A DNA stretch of 64,000 bases from Smittia aterrima (Eukaryota > Arthropoda > Insecta > Diptera > Chironomidae), in assembly GCA_033063855.1 (NCBI GenBank), contig CP093829.1, positions 13,919,537 to 13,983,536 of the forward strand, in the 5' to 3' direction. Every line of letters starts with the position of its first letter. Positions within the stretch are counted from its first letter, which is position 1. Shown one piece after another: positions 25,762 to 37,300 of the stretch. The translations under genes and the position numbers were made by a program. The notes beneath the pieces are model-generated. The model was not told the DNA's origin. It searched no databases and saw only the letters and a list, made by a program, of their open reading frames with translations.

Positions 25762-27958
25762 ATGAAGCTTTTGATTCTTCTCGGTTTTATTGCCACAGCA
25801 AATGCGATTTCTTTTTTGGAAGTGTCTAAAGAAGAATGGAACGATTTCAAAGTGAGTAGAAGCTCTCTGCATTCCCTTTATTCTTTCTACCTGCGAAAAA
25901 AATCTATTGCGACTCAGATTTTTCTCGAATTGTCTAATCGCCATCACAAAATTAGCCGTCTGAGTTCTTGGGCATTTTGTTGACCCATTTCGGAGTCGGT
26001 GATAGCTTTTTCTCTCTGAACGCGATAGCAGATTTGGCACACGAACTCATAGCTTCTCGACTGTTTTTCGTCACATCGCTATCTGCAATTGCTTTAAATT
26101 TCAATTACAGTAAACAAATTGGTAGTTGATAAACTTTATTCAAATTGATTTTGGTTTGCATTTAATTAGTCATCGAACATTGTCGTTATCAAAGCTTGCC
26201 GATTGCTTAACCGCTTTGAAAACAATATTCACATCTGTTTCATGTAATTACTCATTGAAAGATGATCTCTTTTATGCGTTCTAATGACTGAAATGATTCA
26301 CAAAGAAACTCACACAGATGCAAAAATCAGCTGTTTACATGACTAACGAAAAAAACAAACGCTCGTTGAACCTTGAAACGACTAACGACAAAACAAAATC
26401 GAAAAATCCTACAGACGCAATTGAGTACGATGCAGCCTTATCACTCGGACACTAAAGAGTTAATTAATATTTTGCGTCGTCGATTGCAATTATAAAGTCT
26501 CAACAAGGAACGAGATCAGACAAGCGGTCGAGACCCGAGCTAAAAGTTGCAAAAACTTGTTTCCATTTCAATCAGTAAACTCTGATGAAAGATGATGAAA
26601 TCAACATCAATCTTGCAACTAGGTTCTAAGCATATCAGATGAACTTAGTTGAACACGGAAACGAAAGAAATAAGAAGAAGAAATTATTCGTGGCAAATAG
26701 GATTGACCCTAGCCGTTTCTTCTATTTTTTTAGACCGTAATCTAATAACTTTTCTATTTTATTCTTCTCAGGCAAAACACAATAAGAAGTACAGTGATGT
26801 CGGTGAGGAGAAACTTAGATATAAAATTTATCTTGAGAACCGTCATAAAATCGCCAAGCATAACACACGATTCCACCAAAAGAATGAAAGTTACAAGCTG
26901 AGCTTGAACAAATATGCTGATATGTTACATTCTGAGTTCGTCCGTACTCTCAATGGTTTCAACCGATCGAGCCATGATAGTTCACTCAACTCAGTTTATA
27001 AGACATTCTCTAAAGTTGAAGAGCCATTCGCTTTCATTGGAGCAGCCAATGTTGAGGTTCCGAAAGCTGTAGATTGGAGAGAGAACGGAGCAGTTACCGC
27101 AGTGAAGGACCAAGGACATTGCGGTATGTTAATAGTCTTTTAAAGTTGTTTAAGTATTTATGCATTCTTTTCTCATTAGGATCGTGCTGGAGTTTCTCAG
27201 CTACTGGTGCCTTGGAGGGACAACACTTTAGAAAATCAGGAAAGCTTGTTTCATTATCGGAACAAAATCTTGTTGATTGTTCGTCAAGTTATGGCAATAA
27301 CGGATGTGGGGGCGGGCTCATGGGTATTGTTGGACTTGGAGGTGCGATAAAGTTGATTCTACAAATTCAAATTTATTCATTACAGATAATGCATTCCAAT
27401 ACATAAAGGACAATGGTGGAATCGATACTGAGGAAAGTTATCCTTATGAAGCAATTGATGATACTTGCCACTTCAACAAAAAGTCGGTAGGAGCCACAGA
27501 CAAAGGTTTCGTTGACATTCCGACTGGTGATGAAGAAGCAATGAAAAAAGCAGTTGCCACCATCGGACCAGTTAGTGTTGCCATTGACGCCAGCCACGAA
27601 TCATTCCAATTCTACTCAGAAGGTGTTTATTTCGAACCCCAATGCGACAGTCAACAACTGGATCACGGAGTTTTAGTCGGTAGGTTCTTCGTAATGAAAT
27701 TAATCATTCTTAAAAAAATAAAAATTTCATCGATCATTCTAGTTGGATACGGAACAGACGAAGAAACTCAACAAGATTATTGGATTGTCAAAAACTCATG
27801 GGGTATGTCATCACACACAACTTAAGGTGATAATTTATTTATTTTTTCTTTTTAATTATCCAGGAACATCATGGGGAGACAAGGGTTTCATCAGAATGAC
27901 ACGTAACAAAGAAAATCATTGCGGAATCGCGACTCAATCGAGCTATCCTTTGGTCTAA
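25762..27958 (+). CDS. Cathepsin L-like cysteine protease (papain family C1)
   Basis: Secreted or lysosomal endopeptidase made as an inactive precursor. Six exons give 344 residues: 25762-25851, 26772-27123, 27180-27323, 27386-27679, 27743-27802, 27864-27958. A signal peptide (MKLLILLGFIATANA) is followed by an I29 inhibitory propeptide with the spaced ERFNIN-type residues (KLRYKIYLENRHKIAKHN) and YKLSLNKYADM. The mature enzyme starts near VPKAVDWRENGAVT. The catalytic Cys is in CGSCWSF, the His in LDHGVLVVGYG and the Asn in VKNSWG; GNNGCGGGLMDNAF is the usual second signature. Length fits the family. The first intron is 0.9 kb, the others near 60 bp. An AATAAA overlaps the stop codon. Part of this gene (26942-27746) has a nearly identical inverted copy at 14878-15682 inside a TIR element. 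Confidence 0.96.
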
Positions 27959-27963
27959 ATAAA
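27958..27963 (+). terminator. Poly(A) signal overlapping the cathepsin L stop
   Basis: The stop TAA at 27956-27958 shares its last base with AATAAA, so the 3' UTR should be only tens of bases. Confidence 0.5.
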
Positions 27964-28326
27964 GCATTTGTGATCATCAACGCAAATCTCATTCTTCGCT
28001 TTTTGATCAAAGAGAAAATCATGTCAATCATTTTTCTCATAAGTTTTTCATTTTTTTTTTGAGTGTTTTAAAAATCGTAATTAAAAAAATTGATCAAATT
28101 TTATATGAAAACAATTGAGAAAGATTTAATAAAGAGAACATAAACTAAATTATTGAAAGACTACATTTCTTGCTGTTCACAGTTGAATCGAGTGCATTAT
28201 TAAAATAGAAAAAATATTTCTTTTAGATTAACGGAAATTTTAAAAATTGGGGTACATTCTTATGCTTGTGATTAATGTGTAGAAGTGTATGTGAGGCCGA
28301 AGTTATCATCGCATATTATTTTCAAA

Positions 28327-29756
28327 ATGAATATTCAAATTGAAATGCGAGTTTGCAGAGCTTGCTTAAAACCATCAGAAGAAACAAAACTTAGTGAGTT
28401 TAGTTTCGATAGTGAAATATTAAAGAGTTATGCTGAGCTGATTAATATTCAGGTTTCTACAATATTTTGTTTATATTGTTCTTTATTTCTTAAGATTCTT
28501 ATTTGTTTTAGACTTCTCCAGACTTTAGTAATCTACCAAGAACATTTTGTGACAAGTGCATCGCCAAAATCAAGCTTTCATCCAGTTTCAAGAAATCGTC
28601 AATTGTCTCAGAAAACTATTTGAAATCCTTCGTTGTTAGGATTAATCAGGAATTTACAAAATCTTTACCGAACGTTGGAACATCAGTAGAAAAAGAATCA
28701 GAAAATGAAGAGGATCCAGAAATCGAAGAACTTCTTCTTGACGACAGAGGAACCGAATCCGAACAGAGAATTGATCAGACAGACAGAGAATTGATTTCCG
28801 AGGAAGTTAGTCAAGAGCCAAAAGTCTTGAAGCAGTCGGAAATTGACAAATTATCTTCTGCTTCAACAGTCAAGAAAAAAACAAGTATTAGGATAGAAAA
28901 GGTAACGGAGGTAAAAACGGAATCAGAGAAACAGAAGTCAGATTATATGGATGTTGACTCATCCGGATTGTACACTGAAGAAGAGCAGCTTGATGATGAT
29001 GGAAATATGTTTGGTGAAGAGATTTATGACATAATGGAGATCGAAAACGAAGGAGCCGATAACATTTACCTCGATGAAACTGGAAAACAAGTGCTAGCTG
29101 ATGAAGAGGGGGAATTTATTCTTGTCAACTTCAAATCATCTAATGAAGACCTAACTGAGAAGGAGCAGCAGTTTGTTGTGGAAGAATTGTACGGTGGTGA
29201 AGAAGCTTCAGAGACGAAACATACCCGAAAGAAACATGTTACTCGCATGCCTCGGGAGATCATAGAAAAATACGCATCTTCAACTGAAAACAACCAGCAT
29301 ATTTGTACAAAGTGCGTCAAAGTATTTTCGACTCGCACCAATCTCATACGACACATTCAATCTCATGATGGTTACAAAGCTTACGTTTGTCAAATTTGCG
29401 ACAAAGGTTTCACGCAATCAGGAAGTTTAAAGCAACATATGTACATTCATTCTGGAGAACGTCCATATAAATGTCCAATTTGCAGCAGAGCATTCACTCA
29501 AGGGAAAACCTTAAAGTTTCATCTACGCCGTCACACTGAAGAAAAACCCTTTATATGCTCTGAGTGTAACTCTGCATTCCGTCAACGCGATGGACTCAAG
29601 CGGCATCTAAAGTCCCGTCACAACATAGAACTTAAATATGACCGAAGTAATCAATTGAGCAGTGATAAAGTCGTTTATGTAAGCATCGATCAAGAAGCAG
29701 AAAACACAGATACGAAATCAAATGCGTCTACAATGAGTGGAAGTAAAAAAGAGTAA
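28327..29756 (+). CDS. ZAD-C2H2 zinc-finger transcription factor
   Basis: Two exons, 28327-28452 and 28512-29756, give 456 residues. The N-terminus MRVCRACLK with the second pair CDKC after the intron is a zinc-finger-associated domain (ZAD), an arthropod dimerisation module. A long acidic linker rich in Glu, Asp and Ser follows. Four C2H2 fingers lie at the C-terminus: CTKCVKVFSTRTNLIRHIQSH, a second with CQICDKGFTQSGSLKQHMYIH, a third with CPICSRAFTQGKTLKFHLRRH and a fourth with CSECNSAFRQRDGLKRHLKSRH. Linkers such as HSGERPYKC and HTEEKPFIC are of the DNA-binding type. The family is greatly expanded in insects and no single orthologue can be named. The ATG at 28327 is chosen because the ZAD begins a few residues later; 28345 is an alternative. 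The 3' end converges on the MRM3-like gene with 24 bp between stops. Confidence 0.92.
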
Positions 29757-29780
29757 TTTCGACTATCATATGAATTTTTA

Positions 29781-30904
29781 TTAGTGTATTAATTTCAATC
29801 TGCGTCTTAACTCAAATAAAATTATCGCTAGCGCATTCGAAGTATTTAAGCTGTTTACATTGGCGTCTAGTGGGATATGGACGACCTGATAGTTTTCTTT
29901 GAAAGCAAATGTCTTCGCTTCATCACTAATTCCGTGAGTTTCTCCTCCTATGACAACATAGATATGTTTACCGCTTATCATATCTAGAGGAATTTCGTCG
30001 TGAGCTACAACATTCCAATCCCTATAACTTTCAGTATCATTGTCAGCTATCAGGACCAATGAATTTTCTCCTGATTGTTTCTCTTGCTCAATTTGCTGCC
30101 AGGTGAGAGAATAATCTGTAGGCATATGAAAGATGGAGCCTGAACTTCCTCTTATAGCCTTTACTTCCCAGGGATCAGCGCAACCTAGAAGTTATTGTAA
30201 TAAAATTACATTTCAGCTAAAAATCACTTGTAAGTTAAATATTTCAGTCCAACCTTTGGTCATAAGCACTTTCGTTATTGGAACTGCATTTGCTAATCTG
30301 ACAATTGCACCTATAAAATACCAAAAAAAATAGCTTTATAATTTAGATAGTGCATCACATAAACAAACAAACCAATATTTCCTGGCTCTCGAATCTGGTC
30401 TGCAATCACAGTGATTGGAAGCGCGTTCTCTTTTACTTTCGGACATTGCGGTTTATCAAATATTCCAATAAGACCGGGACATGTTTGCAGAACAGACCAG
30501 TATGATAAATCTTGCTGAGGTACTTTCATAAACTTCACATGATCTGTGTTTTCCATTACGTCTACGACGTCGTGTATTTTCTCATTATGGCTGAACAACA
30601 AGTAATTCATACGAAAGTTTGCTTCCACTGCTTCCTTGACCAATTGTTTGCCTTCAACAATTATCTGCTGATCCTTAGATAGTTTCTTCTTAGATTTTCT
30701 AAAATAAAATGTAAAGTAAAATTATTATCCGTTGCATTTTCCAATTTTTTTCTTTTACATCAAAAGCATTAAGTTTGACAGTGCTTTATCATTAATTTTC
30801 AGTTTTTCAAATTTTGGTACATCTTTTATGACTGATTTCTGACACAAGATTTTATTAAACTGACTGAAATTACGAATCAAATGCATTTGTTTTGAAAGCA
30901 GCAT
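29781..30904 (-). CDS. Mrm3: Mitochondrial rRNA 2'-O-methyltransferase, MRM3 (RNMTL1) type, SpoU family
   Basis: Methylates the ribose of large-subunit mitochondrial rRNA using SAM. Four exons give 310 residues: 30904-30759, 30698-30373, 30310-30254, 30184-29781. The N-terminus (MLLSKQMHLIRNFSQFNK) is basic and amphipathic, fitting mitochondrial import. A substrate-binding domain (VEGKQLVKEAVEANF) precedes the trefoil-knot methyltransferase with motif 1 DQIREPGNIG, motif 2 VVIGGETHGIS and motif 3 IPLDANVNSLNTSNALAII. The gene is tail-to-tail with the zinc-finger gene and head-to-head with bunched, whose long-form ATG is about 450 bp away. Confidence 0.93.
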
Positions 30905-31355
30905 TTTTCTAAATTTCGGAGTTTTTTTCGGATATTTAGTAGTTTTGTACCCTAAACTTGCGTGGGAAAAATTAAAAATGATGTTACATGAGAAGAAATT
31001 TGATATTAAAACTTATTCCTGAAAATCAAAGAAAAAATCGAATTGTATTAGACAGAACGTAATTTTTTTAGAAAAAATAATCATTTCTCAAAAACATCAC
31101 TTATTGATATGGGGACAAACGTAGTTTTTCGAGGGATCCTAAAAAAAATTGAATAGATTTCGATCGAAACTTAACTTTTTAAATCCTTTTTAATCAATAA
31201 ACAGTGCTTTATTTCGCGATATGTTGATGTGATTTTATTATTCGAGTCTTGAATATTATCGAGTGCATGAAATTGACTGTTTAGAGACGACGAATCGCTT
31301 TAAATATCTTGTTGGAAATTGGAAGAAAATTTCACTTCATTGTCTCATCCAAAGA
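30905..31355. promoter_or_regulatory. Divergent promoter region, Mrm3 / bunched long form
   Basis: A 451-bp AT-rich gap between two divergent start codons. It probably contains the 5' UTR of the long bunched isoform; the frame is open from 31263 but its first ATG is 31356. Call from arrangement only. Confidence 0.45.
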
Positions 31356-34300
31356 ATGGCTTCTTCTAGACAAAATTCGTCGCAAATGCTCAATAGTCAA
31401 TCGTCATCGTCAAATAGCACAAACTCGTCGCACGCAAAAGACAAGACGGCTCACGTTAAGTCGGACCCGAAAAATAAACATGGTAAAGTAATCCATAAAT
31501 TCACGAGTGAAAGTTATTCCATTTTACGAATAATTTCTGAAAAATCTTCTTCAACGACCTCTTCTAATACTGAAAAAAAATTATTATTGGTAGATAAGAA
31601 CTCATCATCGTCTTCAGGTCATATACCGATGAGTAGTAACACGATTATCAATTCAATGAACAATATGTCGAAACGCAAGGGAACATCGTTTCAAATAACT
31701 TCAGTTTCGGTGAGCTCGGGAAATGCACAACAGCAAAGAGCAGGTCCTGAAAACAACAACGGTGACGATTCTGCTGATGATTTAGATGAATCACACACTG
31801 ATGATAACATAAGTCGAATTACAGATTATGAAACACCGAGCTTTTCTGAGGACACCTTTTCACGCGAAGATGTATTCTTCGCCCAGCCGAATGCATTTGG
31901 AACGGCACCCGTTATTCCAACGAGTTCGCAGTATGGCTTAGCAATCGTCGGGCCAGATTTAGGAGGCAACGGAAGTAACATGACGGATGTGCACGTTAGT
32001 GTATCGGACGCAGGAATCAACATCATGGGTCAAATACCTAGCAAACAAGACGTTGATCATAAGAACGAACGCTTTAAAGTTGTTAAGATCGAAAGCACTG
32101 AACCATTTAAGAGAGGTCGATGGATGTGTATGGACTACTTGGACCATACGACACTACAGGCTCAAGATGATGGGATCGACGGGACACCCAAGGAAGAAGT
32201 TGAAGAAAATTTGCAAAGAACCAAAGATAGTGGCCTAGAGTCAGGCATAGATAGTGACATCAACCTTGATAATGGAGACTTAGAGCAAATGAATGACAAT
32301 GATGGATTTGATCAGGAAGTTATGCGAGCTGAGATGATGAATCACCCACACGTCGCTAGTCATGAGCATCATACAATGACCTCAATTACCATTCACAGTC
32401 CAATGATGGGACAAATACATGCTCAGAGTATGCCTCAAGGACACATTCAGCAGATTATCTCTCAGGAGAATACCTTACCAACCAACAACAAGGAGTCCAC
32501 TTCAGAATCATTACCATCAAGACCATCACAGAATGTGCCATTGAACGTCGCTGGTCATCACAATCAAGAGATGTCACCGTTGGTACAGCACAATACGCAA
32601 TCTATGACACCTGATATGATCCAACGCAGTTTACATGACTCTCAACACCAAGGCGCAACGTTACCTGCAAACATATTAATGCAGAACCTTGGACTCGACC
32701 ATCATCACCAGCAATCTCAGATTAGTGCTGCTTCCAATGCAACGTCTTCACCTATCCCAAGCGACTTAGGCAGTGGTGAAAATGAATACAAGCAAGATTC
32801 ACAGACGAGCCAGTTTCAAAATCAACAAGTTGGAACCGGTGATAGTAAACATCATCAACCATCTGAATCTGACCAGCAGCTATCGTGCAGTGTACCAACG
32901 AACGATAATATAACCAATTATAATAATAGTGTTAGTGATAATAATGAAGGAACACAGAACACTCCATCTCCGTCCAGTTCAGCCGGTCTTGGAACTGTCA
33001 CAGAAGGTGGTGTAAGTGAAATAAACAGTAACAACGCGAACAATGTACCGGCGACGGGCGCGGATGATGGACAATCATTAAACGAGGATAGCGAAAGGTG
33101 AGTCAATGATATCGATTTCCTTGTTAGTCTTCACTCTGTTTGACCTTTCTCCACAAAATCACATTGCAAAGCAACTTCTTCTTTCTGCACATTATGAATG
33201 TTTTATGTGCAAGCAATTTTTAGGCAAGAAGCACTTTTCTTTCGTGCCTTCGTTTTACGAAATATAGTTTGAAACGAGATGGGACGCATATAATTCATGT
33301 CTACTAAGCATAACTCAGATGTAATGTCTTTCGTCGGTAATCCGCACCGAAACGTCGAGAATGAAAAGTTCAATTATGTTTTATCAAAGTCAAGGCAATT
33401 TGAAATAGTTTCGTTGATATTTACAAGCGACGACACGCGACAGGCATGAAGCTTCTCTGTATTCAAATTACATAACAGGTTTGAACTTAAAAACAATTCG
33501 CGCCAGAATCAAAGAATATCAGAATATTTTTGTACGAATTTTCAATTATTCTATTTACGAATGATCTCACTCGTAAATGTGCACAAAACGTCGACGTTCA
33601 TTTAATTTTCGTTAATTTATTTTATGCAATGTCGCTATTGTGTTTTTTTTATTAGGAACAGTGTATCCATGCTTTCGCTCGCGGGAAGACGTTAGATGAA
33701 AAAAAAACTTTCCGTCGAAATCGTTACAAAAAGGCTCTAAAAAAGGGCCCTCATTAGACATCAACAATAAGTTGTCAACAAGTGTCTTCGAAGAAACGCG
33801 TAATAACAAATCGCAATGAAATATTTTAATGTTCCTAAATGACGTTTTTAAAGCGAAAACAATTGAAAGCTAGTTATTTTATCGTGATACTAAGGTTCAA
33901 GTTTCTCCGTACAGCAAATATGCCGGATAAACAAGCAAGTCGCTCTGTCAAGAGCAAATGCGATAGAACATTTCGTTGTATCGTATCACGCAAGAGGTGA
34001 AAATAAATTAAGATCATGTAAAGCTCTGCGGTTCAACTGCCACTTGTTCAAAATTACTCGTACTAAAAGCGGTGACGCAAATATATTAGCACAGCAGGAA
34101 TATTTTCATTTCCTATCTTTTTCTAGCATGAAATATATGTTCCCACAAATATGTCTGAAGCAAGTTGTTGTTCTTCAAAACAAATGTAAAAGTTCCATTG
34201 AACTTTGTAAGAGAAAAAAAACCTACTTAACGTAATTGCTCATGTGTCAACAACGAAGTAATGAATAATTATAAGTTTGCCAAGGACTAAAGCTCTGCCT

Positions 34301-37300
34301 ACAATCACATTTTAAATTCTCGATTCTAAACGACCTGAGTGTACATAAATCTTTTTTTCGTCTTTCTTTAGTCAGTTCTTGAATTGAAGCCTGCCAAAAT
34401 CTAAATTAGAAACGAAATAAAATATCAAAAATCTTGAGAACGTTACTAAAATGATTGATTGATGAATAATGAATGCCGAGAGCTAATGCCAATGAACTCC
34501 TAGCACGTTACTTTTTAAAACTGACCTATTTGAACAACGAACATTGTCGTGGAAAACAAGTTGTATTTGCCTTCGTTTCGAAACGATCATTACGTCGTAA
34601 CCAAGAGTACAAAACATGTTACACTCAAAGCCTGAAGTTGAAAATGAATATCCAATAAAACACCGCGTGCTACTAACCAACCAACAGCAAAAGTTTTCAT
34701 TTTCATTTAATTTTCCTTATATCATTCGATTGAAAAAAAATTCTCTAACTCTTCTTTTTAAACAAAGGGAAATTTGCAGACAGTTAAGACAAAGAAACAC
34801 GAAACGATTTAACTATTTGCCTCATCAGATCGTTAAAAACAAAGCTCAAGATGTTGGCGAAAGGTCGAAGAGAATTATACCTGGAAATCATTTGTCCAAT
34901 GTGTCAACGAACCTTACAAATGATGAAAATCATCACATTATGATTTCGAATCTACTAAAGACGAGTTTACTTGACAAACGTGTTTCGATAGATCAGAATC
35001 AATTGGCCTCTATTGAAAATCAATCTCAAAATTTAATATTATCTGATCAATTTAGTCAATCAACGATGTTTGCTGCTAAGAATCGAGTTGACTGTCTACC
35101 AGCTGGGCTGGCTGTGGCAGCGCTGAACATAAATCTGTCCTCACTAGGTCCCCTCTATTCAACACGTGCACGAGCCAATACGAGTTCAAGCACAAAAGCC
35201 AGCAGAGCTACTTCCCCCTCATTCGGAAATAATGCTGATAATAACAGGTTGAGAAAATTTGGAAAATTTATTTTGTTAGGTTGGATTATATTTTGTGTTT
35301 GTCTTCATTGGGTCTTTCGAAATTAAAACTTATTTCATTAAACTTCATTTCACATATTCACATGATCTTTAAAAATTGAAGAAACATCGCTCATCATGTT
35401 AAAGTTATGAACCTTTACAATATCTACACGTCTGCAGATCGATAATTTAATTTCTTGTTTCGAAAGTTTCTTTCAAGTAAAAACCCGAATGCGTATGTAA
35501 AAGTGCGTACGTAATTGAGGTTTCAAAAAATCATGGAGCAAACTTCGTTATGATCTAAACAAGTCATTAACACCGAATCATTTTGCTATGTGTGAAAGCA
35601 TTAACACTTTTGCGTTCAAAATGATTGTTTGTTTTTACGCTGTTTGGCTTTACTTAGCATGACTTTGAGTCAAAATTATCCTTAAAGCTTATGCACGAAA
35701 AGATATCTTGATGTTCGGTAGCAATGATGTCATTTTCTTTTTTACCAAAGTCATCTGGTTTTAAGAAAACCGGACGCAAAATCTTGGCCGTCTTTGTCAC
35801 CATGCATGTTAAAAACCTGTTGTTGATTGATGAAGTGTTGTTGCTCTTTTTAAATAAGATTTTTAGTCATAAATTCATGCACATGACTTTGAAAACGCCT
35901 AACTGAGTGATTTTTTTAACTTCATCTTTAAAATTCTTACGTCAATTTCTTTTAAAATAAACTTATGGGTCTCGTATTTTTCTATCGTTTCAGGTATGTC
36001 AATTTTATCAGCTGTTATGGATATTTGCTGATCGCATTCATTTCTTGCTAAAAACATCTAAATTATTATTATTTTTTGAAATTTACGGAAGCTAGAAAAT
36101 AGTAAGTAAGAAAACGTTATTTCTCGGCCGATGGTTGCGTCTAAGGTTTCCCAAATCGATTGAGTTGTATTAGACAATGCGACGCTTTTTGTTGAAAAAA
36201 ATATTCAAATGCGATTTGTGCTCGAGAACATAAATGTTTAAAAATACAATTTACGTCATCGAGTAAAACGGGTTTGATATGTCTAAAGGCCTCTCTCCAA
36301 ATTATTGCTAGGCAATGCAATATTAAAGAAATACGTACGTGATTGAATATTTCTACTTGATTGAAGATTGATTAGTTTAAAGAATCTTGAAAACCGAATT
36401 AAGCTTCTCGAAAATACCAATTTCTAAAATGAAAGAGAACATGTCGTCAATAAAAGGTGAATAATTGACAGACGCTTTTCGTTTATGTGAAACTACAACG
36501 CACACAGTCAAAAATCTCTTTGCTTTTCGCGCTCGCTTTGGCGATCAAGTTTGATGGATTCATACATTTATTTCTTAAATATAGCTGCTCACGTTCGGTG
36601 CGGAAAGCGTTACTAAAGAAAAACAATTGTGATTTTTTGTGTGTTTGCCATTGTTTTTTTGTTTGTATCAAACAGCAAAATTTGTGTTTTTTTAATAATT
36701 TTCATTCGATTTATCACGACGAAGATAAAGAACCATGTTCGAGTTTCTATGCTTTTATATATTATGTCCATGGCTTTTGGGGACTTTATATATTGTGCTT
36801 ACGATGCTTTTCATAAAGTAAAACATTTTCGTGTAAAAGTCAATTAGTGAAGAACGTCAATTGTGTGTCTTTCATCAATTATTTTAATATCACTTCAAGG
36901 ACAAACGACTAAAAGGTTGTTCAACTCAAGGAAAAAAAACCCAAATCATTCTTTTCATGTACTGACAAAGTTCACATAAGCACGACCTACCAGTCATTAA
37001 TCATAGCTTTCATTCTTCGCCATCGTTTCAATTATTTTCCGTTATTCACATTAACTGCTTTTTCAAATGTCATCTAATTTGCGAATCGTGAATTTTTCGT
37101 ACGGAGAAGATCGAGGAAAATGAAATGTCTCACTCTCCATTTTCTTTATTAAGCAAAAGTAAATAGAACCGGAGAAAAGGTTTCATCGACGCATGTGCTA
37201 TTTTATGAGACTGAAATAAAAAGGCTCTTTTGCATCTTTTGTCTTAAGAAGAGAGTCTGACTCTCGTCAAATTACACTAGAATCATGCGCACATTCACCA

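Noticed and set aside
29066..29356. Minus-strand frame inside the zinc-finger gene
   Set aside because: Shadow of the plus-strand acidic linker, which is supported by the ZAD and C2H2 fingers in frame.
31263..31355. Upstream extension of the bunched long isoform
   Set aside because: The frame is open but contains no ATG before 31356, so it is treated as 5' UTR.
36487..36847. Two overlapping plus-strand open frames of 72-109 codons in the bunched intron
   Set aside because: Rich in Phe, Cys, Ile and Lys as expected from AT-rich DNA, with no motif and no phase-compatible donor.
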